Assembly: GCA_977006965.1 (NCBI GenBank)
Contig: OZ345365.1
Span: 1,426,001 to 1,490,000, forward strand
Origin: Phymatolithon calcareum
Lineage: Eukaryota; Rhodophyta; Florideophyceae; Hapalidiales
DNA length: 64,000 nucleotides
Direction of reading: 5' to 3'
Below the pieces are notes generated by a model. The model was not told the DNA's origin and searched no databases. It saw only the letters and a program-made list of their open reading frames with translations. The position numbers and the translations under genes are program-made. The first letter of the stretch is position 1; every line of letters starts with the position of its first letter. This document shows, one piece after another, positions 21,056 through 31,445 of this stretch.

Positions 21056-21817
21056 CCAAGGGAAGAAGAGACGTCTTTGTAAGACGCTTTGTGCAGAGAT
21101 TGATAAGAAGACGCGATGCGCTGATATCTGGTCCAACAACAGAGATCGCGAACAAGGAATGTCAAGCGGAGAGAGATATTGTCCACGCGAAAGTAAATGG
21201 CTTCCTGTGCGAAGCAGCAAACAAAACGACAGCTAAGACAAACATCAAGAAATACCAAACAAACAAGATACTGGAGGCCGCAGAGGATGTGGAAAAGTCG
21301 AAAAAACGACCTATACCGCACGCGAAAGTGTCGCTATCCCCGCACCTTCTCTTCAATTCAAGAAGACATAGAACACTTGCCGTCAAGTGGTCATTTGGAA
21401 TGTTCCCTCCAATGAGCACCTCTACCCTTATCGAACTCACCGGCCAATGTGGGAAAGATGTCATCGAAGACGTGATAAATGGCCTCGCAAAGGACAGACT
21501 ATCCAAAGAGGACAGCGCCTGGACTAAGCGAGCACTCGACGAGCTCCTAACCATTTTTCAGGCGGCGGACGAGTAAGGACTGCCCGCAACTGGAAATCAC
21601 AGCGTGTCACAGGACAGGGGAGTAACTTTCCCCCTCGAGGTCCCAAAGGAGACCAGAGGTGGGTTTTTGTAGTCCACTGAATCGTGTTACACCAACAAGA
21701 AAAGAAAAGGCCTCCATAGACAGAATCTAGTCAAAACCTCTTGGCCCTAGGAAAGTTGCTCCGAGCGTCAGCAGATGCGTTGGTAACTTTTAAATAAAAA
21801 CCTACCTTTCTTCTTCT
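21056..21817 (+). mobile_element. LINE-Z, 5'-truncated, in copy A
   Basis: The 762-bp insert is flanked by TCTCGCCAACTCCA (21042-21055 and 21818-21831). The empty site is in copy B at about 28850-28863. It encodes the last ~170 residues of the LINE-Z ORF2, ending FQAADE at 21573 (motifs KKRPIPHAK, LAVKWSFGMFPP, STLIEL). A 3' UTR follows with the box TTGGTAACTTTTAAATAAAA and a (TTC)n tail. Confidence 0.93.
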
Positions 21818-22261
21818 TCTCGCCAACTCCATGTTCGCCAAAACTAGCAGAGTAAACGGACACGGAGCACGCCACCTAAATTTAGAGTAACATGGTTTAC
21901 ATGGCAGCTCTCAATGTGTTCATAAGTTTCGAGGTATGTCACAAACTCTTATGGTGTCCTTCCAGGGCATTTCTGAGAACTGTTGATTGATGTAAACAGT
22001 GCAGTGGTAACGCGCTTGTGCCTTTGTATTGCGAATTTGGGCTGAAGGAATTTCACGGCACATTGCAAAGGCTCTCAGCACCGTCTGTGGTTAGTCTTGA
22101 AACTTATGAAGAACAAATCGTATGATCTCTCGAACGGGGACTCGATTTGTCTACAAAAGGCGACCACTTCTTTGCCGTTGTGAAGATTCCCGCAAGACAA
22201 GCAAACCACAGCCTTCAGCAACCACTTCCTACACCATACAAGCCTAGCCCCAGAGCTCAAC

Positions 22262-22453
22262 ATGGACATGATCGCCAACCTTTCCGAATCTCACACCGTA
22301 TCCAGCAAGGCCACTACCGAGTCGACGACACCTTCGATCACGGTAATTTGTAAAAAATGCAATGGCATCCGCACTCGGCCTCGTCGTTCTCCTCGCAAGA
22401 GGCCACGCGCAAGCGCAGCCCTAGCGTGTCGGAAGTTTGTGTTGGTAAACTGA
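22262..22453 (+). CDS. Small conserved ORF, 63 aa (copy A)
   Basis: The ORF starts MDMIANLSESHTVS, has a CxxC motif (VICKKCNGI) and a strongly basic stretch (RTRPRRSPRKRPR), and ends FVLVN. Copy B (30341-30532) has the same length and an identical second half, with about eight changes in the first half. A consensus intron (GTAAGT near 22466, CAG near 22532) lies just downstream, so it may be the first exon of a spliced gene. Function unknown. Confidence 0.5.
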   Translation: MDMIANLSESHTVSSKATTESTTPSITVICKKCNGIRTRPRRSPRKRPRASAALACRKFVLVN

Positions 22454-22642
22454 AGTATGGAAGTAAGTTTGGGTCACGTTCTTTTCATATCTACTTGTCA
22501 AACTGGTCACTAACGTTCATCTTCCATACAGATTTTCCTCTTGGGTCATTAGGCTTGCCAAAATTAGGTACAGGTAGCTTGCGCTTGAGGTTTTAGTCGA
22601 TTAAGTGATGAAGAAACAAACAAAAATGGTCCATGAGTACAT

Positions 22643-22825
22643 ATGGTGAAGGAGGAGAGCGTTCGTAAATCTGCGTGGATTGGCATATTAGGGGTCACTG
22701 TGAACCCAAACGATATTCACACATAAGTACACCTTACTACTTTGTAAACATGTTTCGTTGGAAACGAATATAGGTTAGACGGTTTTGTGACTAAGAAAGG
22801 ACCTTCTTTAAGCTGCCTTGCATGA
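22643..22825 (+). pseudogene. 60-codon ORF, inactivated in copy A
   Basis: The copy B version at 30722-30904 is open (MVKEESVRNFAWIGILGVTV...). Here two stops occur at the points where B reads HTLVDL and TLETC. This shows that the frame was lost in A or is not under selection. Confidence 0.45.
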
Positions 22826-23009
22826 GAAAGATAATCTAATTCCTTACTTGTGCCCTTTAACAGCAATGTTCCCTGACTACATACATGCGTTCACACATGG
22901 GCGATATTGCGGTCACCTTTGTGGCTCGATTAACTCGTGAAGTCCAGTTGTTCCTAGCGTCCTTCTGAAGTTCCGTATGTCGCCTGCAGTACCGTCTTTC
23001 GATTGCAAG

Positions 23010-23164
23010 GACACCAGAGGTTGGTTTTTGTAGTTACATCAACAAGCAAGAAACTCTTCCCTAGACAGAATCCAGCCAAACCTCTTGGCACTAGGGAAGT
23101 TGCCCCAAGCGTCAGCAGATGCTTTGGTAACTTTTAAAGAAAAATCTACCTTTCTTCGTCTTAT
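23010..23164 (+). mobile_element. LINE-Z 3'-end insertion in copy A
   Basis: The 155-bp insert carries the terminal LINE-Z UTR. It is flanked by TCTTTCGATTGCAAG and TCTTTCGATTCTAAG (22995-23009 and 23165-23179). The empty site in copy B (TCTTTCGATTCCAAG) is near 31091. Confidence 0.88.
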
Positions 23165-23179
23165 TCTTTCGATTCTAAG

Positions 23180-24591
23180 TCCGTATTCAAAATGCCGCTA
23201 TCGTTTCCACGTGCGAGACGAGGTGCTTGAGAAGTGAGATCAGAGTTGTTCACAGATGTTTTTGAGAACATTAAGCATACGACACGGTTTTGTCATTGTT
23301 CAATGCGAAATAATTGACGAGATGGTGGCGAATCGCCACGGGCTATGTACAGCATGCCTTCAAACTAAATTGCGCAGAAGGACGCCAGCTGTCCGAAGGT
23401 TGTTCGACCCCAGTTTTAATATGTTTCTCGATTACCGGCGCTCTGTGTAGCCTGGCCGTTGGCAGGTGAAACGAGGCAAGCCTCCTTTTCGAGCGAATTT
23501 TATATAAAAATCATCACACCTTCTGGTAGAAGTATGACTGAATGCCCACTTTGGAAACAAGGACGACATATCTTCTTTCTAGATCAATTCTCACCCCGAA
23601 TTTTTATGACGAATTGAAGCGTGAGTTCAAACATTCACCAATCCCAATGTTTTCACACCTGACTGTCTTATAGACTTGGTATATTTTCCTTGGCTAAGTC
23701 CTTTCTAAGGTGCAAGTATAGCTTAGTTTCGTTGGCATGCAAAAACGAGTTGCCTGAACAGTGAAAAACCACGATTTTCCGTCATTTGTCAACGATTTAC
23801 ATGAATGTTAATCTCTACATGAGAGAGGGAAGAATTTGATAGTCCCCGTTAAGAGTGTAAGGAGTGGCTAGAGAATGGAATCAGCTACGCCCCAGTCTTA
23901 ACGGTACTTTTTGCCATCTCACTGGCAATCTGAACTCGTAATGTATCTGCCTCTTTTTGTCGAACAAGACAGTGGCGTGCAAACGTGAGCTCGGTCAATA
24001 ATGAAACAGGAAGGCTAAGAAAAACACTGCCAGGAGATCATATGGTGCGACCACGTCGGGAGACCTCCCGCAAGTATCAGCTCGTAATAACAGACAAATC
24101 CGATAGTCGAAATATTCACAGGATAAGAGGCATCAAGAGATCGCCAAGTTAGGTCACTGATTCGCACGTGTGTATCGCGCTAGCCGTTAGACCTGACAGT
24201 GATAGTATTGTGTCGTTATTCGAGGTGTGTGATATGCATCCCCCAGCCAGTTGGAGCATTCAACAGCATAGGAGGCACTGCTCATCGCAGCGAGTAAAGG
24301 ATCGCATCTCAAGCAAGTCACAATTGGCGAGAGCGAATACGGACTAACTAGCCGACCCTGAGAGTGCAACAAGTTAACTCGTCCATGAATATCTCTTTAG
24401 GCAAGTTTTGGCAAGTTCATCCCTTCCCACACAGGTCCACCCTCGTTAACATTTTTAAACAAGTTCATCCTGCACCGTAGGCTGACTTTGCATGTTTAAA
24501 AGCTAAGTTTATAGTACTTCATCATTGCTTTCCTAATACGCTCTTCAGTACAGCTTACAATTCATTCCATTATGAAATATAAAAGAGTGAT
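23180..24591. other. Conserved non-coding part of copy A
   Basis: This matches 31107-31445 and 32226-33449 of copy B with scattered differences. No gene is recognised. It lies 3' of the Sel1 gene and includes a frame at 23256-23450 not preserved in B. Confidence 0.5.
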
Positions 24592-25587
24592 CTACAAATC
24601 AGAATAAGCTCTTCTAATCAATTTCATAGCGCGTTTCGGATCCGCTACAACGTGCTCCGCCCCACTTCTCAGTAGCATTGCCAAGTTGACCAATGCGTTC
24701 GTATTCGAAGACTTGTCAATGGCGAACGTGTACAGCCGCACAGCACGGGGCACGTCTGCAGGCACTGCATCACTACCTTTTTCTAGCAACCGGCCTAATA
24801 ATACCATGGCGTCTACATCACCCCATTCATCGATGGCACTTTCATACATTTCAACGGCTTGTGGCACGTTAGCTGGCACTCCAGGTTTCCCAGTTTGCAG
24901 CATGCGGCCCAAGTTGATCATGACTAGTGCATCTCTAGCAACCTCGATGGCACGGGTGAACAGCTCCATGGCCCGAACTGGATCTGCCGGCACGCCTTCT
25001 CGGCCATCTTGCAATATCCATCCCAAGTTGTTCATTGCATCGACGTCTCCACCTTCTTCGATTGCTTGCGTATGTAGTTGAACTGCTCGAACAGGGTCTG
25101 CCGGAACACCATCTGCACCGTGTTGTAACAAGTATCCAAGATTGACCATGGCAGGTATACATCTGCCCGCACTGATTGCCCGGTTATAGAGCTGTACGGC
25201 ACGAGGCGAGTCTGCCGGTATACCTTCCCAAACTCCATGCAACATCCACCCCAGATTATTCATTGCCTGAACGTTTTCATCTTCCTCGATTGCTTGCATG
25301 TATAGTTGAGCTGCACGAAGATCTGTTGCTCGAACATCTTCCTCACCCTCGTCCAGAAGCACTTCCACATTGGGCATTGAGTCCAGGTGCTTTCCTTCCT
25401 CGATGGAACCCGTGTAAAATATAGCGGCGCGAAGAGAGTCTGCAGTTACGTCCCGTTCACAAAACTGCAACGGTAATCCCTTCTTGTTCAGGTGATCTTC
25501 AACGGCGCTTTCGTCGATTCCACGGGAGTGCAAGTCCATCTGGCGCTCTGTATTTTCTTGAGCACCCGCCCCAGCAGTAAGATCCAT
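24592..25587 (-). CDS. Sel1-repeat protein, 331 aa (copy A)
   Basis: The intact frame starts MDLTAGAGAQEN. After a ~55-residue acidic N-terminus there are seven full 38-residue Sel1 (TPR-like) repeats and a partial eighth, with the consensus DPxRAVxLYxxAIxEGxxxxAMxNLGxxLxxGxxGVPA. Sel1 repeats form helical solenoids that scaffold protein-protein contacts, often in signalling or ER quality control. There is no signal peptide or catalytic domain. Length 331 equals the copy B protein (559) minus exactly six repeats. The start is fixed by the shared ATG in copy B. The frame is open and repeat positions are conserved, so it is probably functional or very recently so. Cellular role unknown. Confidence 0.85.
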   Translation of the reverse strand: MDLTAGAGAQENTERQMDLHSRGIDESAVEDHLNKKGLPLQFCERDVTADSLRAAIFYTGSIEEGKHLDSMPNVEVLLDEGEEDVRATDLRAAQLYMQAIEEDENVQAMNNLGWMLHGVWEGIPADSPRAVQLYNRAISAGRCIPAMVNLGYLLQHGADGVPADPVRAVQLHTQAIEEGGDVDAMNNLGWILQDGREGVPADPVRAMELFTRAIEVARDALVMINLGRMLQTGKPGVPANVPQAVEMYESAIDEWGDVDAMVLLGRLLEKGSDAVPADVPRAVRLYTFAIDKSSNTNALVNLAMLLRSGAEHVVADPKRAMKLIRRAYSDL

Positions 25588-25936
25588 TGTATTGGGTGAG
25601 GAGCTGGAATGTGAACGACTTCGGTTGTTTTTTCTAGAGGATACAACGTGTGCTGAGATCGGTGCGCAAGCAGTGTTGACGTGTGTTGAGTAAAGATGAA
25701 TGTTAACATGGGTAGGTCGAGTCGGTACTCTGGCAAAACCTGAGCACTGTTGAACGAGTTTTCTTTGGGAGTGAGGTGCTGTGGCTCTGGGCGTCTAGGA
25801 GACGCGGCAGTAAAGAAGCTGCGCTGGGCAAGCAATGTGCAAACCGTTTACAAGCTCAAAACGAAATTTGACAGGCTGAAATCCAAATACCTTCCACTTC
25901 AAACGAACGAGAATATCAAGAATCAATTCAAAGAGA

Positions 25937-26660
25937 ATCGTAATTAAGTGGATTTATTGAGAAGCTACCATGTGTCCCAACGTGAGGAAAGTCGGCACCT
26001 TTCTTAGCATTCTACTACACTCGAAATTTCGGTTCCTTAATCAGAATTACTTAGTATCGCGTCTATGGCTCGGGCCACGTTGGTCTCCTCTGTGGGGGTC
26101 CATGTTGGCTTCCTCAGGATGCTCTTCAGTATTCTAACCGCCCATGCTGCTTGACTGCCCATTTCTTCTATTATCTTCCGCGGATTTCTTGGAAACTGAC
26201 CTACAAACCATCTTGCACAGAGAATTCTGTGCCTGCTTTCTTTCATCCTCACTGCTTGGTGCGGTAGACCATTCTTGGCAAATGTAATTTTCCTAGCGCC
26301 GCGTTCTTCTTGTTGTTCCCAGGCTAGTCGGAGGGCACTCCTGTATTGGATATCGGTTGTTGTGCTCGATGTTCGCATGCGGTCCAGTGTCTCGAGTTCC
26401 AGCTCTGCCCCCGCGTCGCGCGTCTCCTCCACAACCTTCCTAAGTCTTCGCGTTAACTTCGAGATCAGGTGGTGTCGGCGGAACTCCCATGGATCTATTT
26501 GACAGAGCTTCATTAGTCTTCTCCTGTGCCGCCCTGTCCACTTTCCAAACAGTATCGTTGCGATGTCCTTTTGGACTTGCACTACTGCTCTCGATACTCG
26601 GATTGTGTCAGGAGTTATATGCGCGGCGTACTCATATACGGTATGTGTCTCTACATCCTT
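25937..26660 (-). pseudogene. LINE-Y 3' end
   Basis: The frame 26037-26582 encodes the C-terminal region after the reverse transcriptase. An EYAAH motif lies just upstream, then WEFRRHHLISKLTRRLRK, ITFAKN and a terminal domain RILCARWFVGQFP. It ends at 26037, with the 3' UTR and tail running to ~25937. The same 3' end recurs at 18195-18450 and 45433-45680, both more damaged. The C-terminal frame here is still open over 181 codons. The 5' part, including RT, is missing. Confidence 0.8.
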
Positions 26661-27190
26661 ACGGCTATAGTAGAATTTAAATGATACGAGTGGTACTTGA
26701 TATCACCATGGCTCAAAGCTGCACGATATGCAGACATTTGGGAGCTTAACATCAATACCTCTGCGCAGCCAATCTTCAGCCACCATCCTTCAAAGGGATG
26801 ACCCGGGTTAGAAACCAATTATCGTCGTATGCGGTCGAGCGCTTCGAGTTCCAGCTCTGCCCTGACGTCTTTTGTTTCTTCCACAACTTTCCAAGTATTC
26901 GTCTTAACATCGAGAGCAGGTCTTTTCGGCAGAACTCCCATGCTTCTATTTCACATAGTTTCATTATTCTTCTCCAGTGCCACTCTGTGTCGTTGTGATT
27001 TCTTTCGATACTTGAATTTTGGCCGGTATTATAGGTGCGGCGTACTCTACTGACCTGATGAATGCTTTGAAAAGCCTGATACATTTTTCTGTGCTGTATA
27101 GTTTTCTGATCACGATCAGGGTACTCATGAGCCCCACTTTGCGCCAGCGCTTTTGAATCGCTCCAGAAGCCTGTCGTCAAGAATCACGTA
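26661..27190 (-). pseudogene. LINE-Y' 3' end
   Basis: It has the same UTR block and shortened coding end as 2705-3305 and 42300-42700, including the junction cttcaaagggatgacccggg. The coding frames (26776-27180) are broken. It lies between the two segmental copies. Confidence 0.7.
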
Positions 27191-27423
27191 TCCTGTCCGC
27201 CTCAAATTTCACAGCTGCTTACAGTCAAACAGCATTGCTGCGATGTACAGTCCCGTTAGCCAACTTTCCAGCATTCCCGCACCTCTTTCACACCCCGGCC
27301 ATCAAACAGAATGGACCATCGCGTGCCCTCTGGAAACCCAGCACACACAATGCCCATTGCAGCGCTACGCGTCCCGCTTGCAGTCGCATACCCGGCGATG
27401 CCAATGCCTCCTATTTGACGCGA

Positions 27424-28686
27424 TGCGGCCGCGGCGCGCGTCGTTCCGCCCACGCACCCGCTGCCACAGCACGCTACTGCGCCGCGCCGCATCTGCCAGC
27501 GTCATCACAGCGTTCATCCTTTTCGCTCTTCGCACCCATCTGCATGAACGCGACATTTTAGTCCCATACTTCGTACCGGCGAGCGGGGCGGATGCGTGAT
27601 TGGTCCCCCGTCTTCTACCCGCCCTATGCGACTGAAACAAGCGCAACGTCTTCGCGGTGCATTTCGACCGATTACTAGAGGACGACATTGTATCGCGCAC
27701 GCTGTCAGAAGCTCGCTTAGAACTGACAAACACGCGCTGTTGTCGATTGCGCATTCACGATGTGCCGCGCTGGTTTGTGACCTATCACGGCATCGCACTG
27801 GCATACTATCTCACCGGTGCGGCGCATCTACTAGCGTACGCTGTGTGCTTCGACTATTTCGCCTATCTCTCCGGCGCCGATTATCCCACCGCACGACCGA
27901 TGCTCATCCGCGAGCTTCTTGGCGACCAACCTGTGCGCAAATATCACTTCTCGTTCATCGAATGGAAAAGTGCGGATTAATGGACGCAGTTTGCGGGAAA
28001 CAGAGTTGGACGAATGTTTGTCGATTCCGCACTGGCCTCTGGCTCGCGCGGCACTTACGAAATAGCGGAGGATATCGCTACCAGCAGGAATGATTCGCTC
28101 ATATTGCGCAACCCGATGTTCCGCCATATCGGGTTCACGGTGGCGAAGCGCTCAGATGGTTCATTTGGCATCGCGAGATTGTGAAGTTTCTCGTCCTTGA
28201 TGCGCGTGTGGGGCGGCTTTAGCTGTGTTTTCACTTTCTGATGCGAGAGATGAGCATATTTATGCGAATGTGGTTTGGAATGATCGCTATTTCAGAGAGC
28301 GTACTGTGACGACGAATTGGAGGCGTCATTTCTTTGTGGTGCCGAACGGAATCTTTACGCTCGGCGACAATGGAGTGTCGAGGTCAAGACAGCACCCTTT
28401 TCATGTGGATGATTTGGGTGAGGAGGGGAAGCCGCTGTTTTGGGATGAGTTGTGGAACAAGCCTTCGTTTTTCACACGTAAGATACGAGGTGGGAGAGAG
28501 ATGTCGAGAAGCATAGATCGGGAAATGCTTGGTGTGGTGGCTGGCGATGGTGTGCGACAAAGGGAGTATGAACAGCGGCTGAGGGATGAATTACGAACGG
28601 TAGTGTGTGCGCATTTGAGCTCTGTTACGAGTTTGGAGCGGGAGGCAATTGTGCAGTTCAAGACAAAGTTTACAATAGGAGAATAA
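27424..28686 (+). pseudogene. GT14-family (Branch) glycosyltransferase pseudogene, copy B
   Basis: Copy B has the same domain order as copy A. It better preserves the N-terminal NxxxFAVHFD motif (around 27635-27665) that in this family precedes the acceptor-side region, followed by CFDYFAYLSGADYP. The C-terminal frame 28225-28686 is open (TLGDNGVSRS...FWNKPSFFTRK). Stops at 27597 (after GADA), after LPALCD and after KSAD, with further frameshifts, inactivate it. Confidence 0.78.
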
Positions 28687-29013
28687 CACTGCACCAAGCG
28701 CTTGTACTCGGAGAGCTTCTTAAATTGCACTGTTTGATTGCCGGTCTGTGCAATCATTGCCAGCGATATCACGACACATTTCTTTGTTTTTGCCTCTTCA
28801 CCATCACGCACGTGGTCGACATCCATATTTCGTGCCCGGCATCCTGTGCTCTCGCCAACTCCATGTTCTCCAAAACTAGCAGCGGAAACCGAAGCGGAGC
28901 ACGCCACCTAAATTTAGAGTCACATGGCTTACATGGCAGCTCTTAATGGGTGCACAAGTTTAGAGGTATGTCACAAACTTCTATCTTGTCCTATCAGGCC
29001 ATTTCTGAGCACT

Positions 29014-30040
29014 TTTTTTAAAGTTTATTTAAAAGCCCCACAGACTTCCGAAGATATGGGCAAGGCTTCCTCAGCTGCTACCTACCTTTGTGTAGCTTAC
29101 TAAAACGCACCGCCAGAGGGGCGGCGGAAAAACTTAGGATCTCAGATATCCCATCTAAATTGCAGAACTCCTGTATTGTTCGCCGTAGACAACCCCCGGT
29201 AGCGAGGCGTCATTTTGTGTTCATTGCGCCACATTTTGCAGCTCGGTGATCAGTGCACCGAGCTCGTTTGACAGCTGATCCGATAGCATGTCTTAACCGC
29301 GCATGGCACGTGGCGCGGTACTCGCGTAAGTCCAGGGGATAGTAATATATATATATTACTATCCCCTGGTAAGTCCCGATTGATAAAGGGCGTTGACATC
29401 GTCTCTATAGACGCTCTGCCGGCAGCGGCATATCGCTGGTATTTAGGTATTCTCTGGAAACCGACTTCTTGCTCGGTGTTGCACGTCTTCTCCACTTCCG
29501 CCGCCGTGCTCGCTCCTCGGCTGTTTGCTCCGCGCAACGTATCCTCTCGCAGGTGTCACGAAGGCTTCTGCGTTGCTCCTGCCAGTGCGCCTGCTTTCTG
29601 TTAAAGCAGTCTTTTTTCACGCATTGGTTGGTTGACCCCTAGCTGTCTCCGATTACAGCAGCCCATCGCGGGGATCGGCCTTGCGCGGCACTTGGCTTGG
29701 TTCGCGCGCGGAGCAATTGGCCTAGGAAAATGAACTTGGACCGGTTATGATAGCTTGCTTGTTTCATTTGCCGCCTCAATTTGCGGAATTAGTCAATTTC
29801 CTACGGCGGCGATGCGTTGGCATCGTCGTCACCGAGAAAACTGGAGACTATGGTGGCGCAGCAATGTAGGCGCTTTCCCGATCCCGAAGCCCAATGTCGG
29901 CGGAACTACCGCCAAAATGCGCGCATTTGCCAGCCTCATAGGCGAGGGCGCTTCTGCCGGCGCGGGCGAACCGCCCGCGCCGGAATTCTTGGCTTCTTGG
30001 TTTGTGGCCTGGTCGGTCCTTTCCTCCGTGGCACAGGATT
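29014..30040 (-). mobile_element. LINE-V, 5'-truncated, in copy B
   Basis: The insert is flanked by ATTTCTGAGCACT (29001-29013 and 30041-30053). The empty site in copy A is near 21973. Read on the minus strand it ends with the LINE-X/V 3' end (gaggaagccttg, ggggcttttaaataaactt, A-tract). Coding potential is weak: a basic frame at 29405-29620 (RARRRKWRRR). A 36-bp palindromic element sits inside it and a GC-rich hairpin is at ~29955. Confidence 0.88.
29333..29368. mobile_element. 36-bp palindromic hAT-like miniature element
   Basis: This is a perfect palindrome beginning CAGGGGATAG and ending CTATCCCCTG with an AT-alternating centre. It is flanked by a 7-bp direct repeat GTAAGTC (29326-29332 and 29369-29375). 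The ends match the CAGGGG termini and 7-bp duplication of 8942-9905. It is two terminal repeats fused with nothing between them. Confidence 0.75.
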
Positions 30041-30340
30041 ATTTCTGAGCACTGTTGATTGATGTAAACAGTGCAATGGTCAAGCGCTTGCGCCTCAGTA
30101 TTGCGAATTTGGGCTGAAGGGATTTCACGGCACATTGCAAAAGGCTCTCACTACCGTCTGTGGCTAGTCCTGAAACTTATGAAGAACAAATCGTATGATC
30201 TCAAGAAGGGGGACTCGATTTGCCTTCAAAAGGCGACCATTTCATCGACGTTGTGAAGATTCCCGCAAGACAGCGACAAGCAAACCACAGCCCTCAGCAA
30301 CAACTTCCTACACCATACAAGCGGAACCCCATAGCTCAAA

Positions 30341-30532
30341 ATGGACATGATCGCCAACCACTTCGAATCCCACAACGCGTCCAACAAGGCCACTACTCAG
30401 TCGACCACACCCTCGATCACGGTAATTTGTAAAAAATGCAATGGCATCCGCACTCGGCCTCGTCGTTCTCCTCGCAAGAGGCCACGCGCAAGCGCAGCCC
30501 TAGCGTGTCGGAAGTTTGTGTTGGTAAACTGA
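30341..30532 (+). CDS. Small conserved ORF, 63 aa (copy B)
   Basis: Partner of 22262-22453. It starts MDMIANHFESHNAS. The CxxC and basic segments are identical to copy A. A GTAAGT donor follows near 30540 and a CAG acceptor near 30610. Concentration of changes in the first half could reflect real constraint on the second half, but the nucleotides of the second half are also nearly identical, so recent gene conversion is an alternative. Confidence 0.5.
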   Translation: MDMIANHFESHNASNKATTQSTTPSITVICKKCNGIRTRPRRSPRKRPRASAALACRKFVLVN

Positions 30533-30721
30533 AATTTGTAAGTAAGTGTGGGTCACGTTCTTTTCATATCTACTTGTCTAACTGGTCACTAACGTTCATC
30601 TTCCATACAGATTTTCCTCTTGGGTCATTGGGCTTGCCAAAGTTATGTACAGGCAGCTTACGCTTGAGGTGTTAGTCGATTAAGTCATGAAGAAACAAAC
30701 AAAAATGGTCCATGAGTACAT

Positions 30722-30904
30722 ATGGTGAAGGAGGAGAGCGTTCGTAATTTTGCGTGGATTGGCATATTAGGGGTCACTGTGAACCCAAGCGATATTCACA
30801 CATTAGTAGACCTTACTACTTTGGAAACATGTTTCGTTGGAAGCGAATATACGATCGACACTTTAGTGACTAAAAAAGGACTTCCTTTAAGCTGCCTTGC
30901 ATGA
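30722..30904 (+). CDS. Hypothetical ORF, 60 aa (copy B)
   Basis: The open frame MVKEESVRNFAWIGILGVTV... is broken by two stops in copy A. No motif is recognised. It may be chance. Confidence 0.3.
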   Translation: MVKEESVRNFAWIGILGVTVNPSDIHTLVDLTTLETCFVGSEYTIDTLVTKKGLPLSCLA

Positions 30905-31445
30905 GAAAGATAAGCTAATTCCCTACTTGTGCCCTCGAACATCAAAGTTCCCTGACTACATACATGCGCTTACACATGGGCGATATCGCGGTCACCTCTG
31001 TGGCTCGATCAACTCGTGAAGTCCAGTTGTTCCTAGCGTTCTTCTGAAGCTCCGTCTCTACTCTCATACATATGCCGCCTGCATTATCGTCTTTCGATTC
31101 CAAGTCCGCATTTAAAATGCCGCTATCGTTTCCACGTGCGAGACTGGGTGCTTGAGAAAGTGATTGCGGAGTTGCTCACAGATGTATTTGAAAACATTAA
31201 GCATACGACACGGTTTTGTCATTGTTCAATGCAAAATAATTGACGAGATGGTGGCGATGTTCAGCTCGCCTCCAAGCTCAATTGGGCAAAATGACGCCAG
31301 CTATCCGATGGTTCTACGACCCCAGTTTGCATATATTTCTTGATTACCGGCGCCCTTTGTAGCTGGGCCGCTGGCAGGTGAATAACTAGGCAAGCCTCCT
31401 TTTCGCGCGAAGTTTGATATAAAAATTTTGTCATCACACTTTCTA

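Larger units (their letters stand above)
19468..25884. repeat. Segmental duplication copy A
   Basis: From ccgcctcaaatttcac to gctgaaatcc this 6.4-kb block matches 27197-35527 in the same order and orientation (GT14 pseudogene, small ORFs, Sel1 gene). Copy A carries LINE-Z insertions at 21056-21817 and 23010-23164 that are missing in B. It lacks the insertions that B has at 29014-30040, about 31446-32225 and 33372-33410. Confidence 0.92.
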
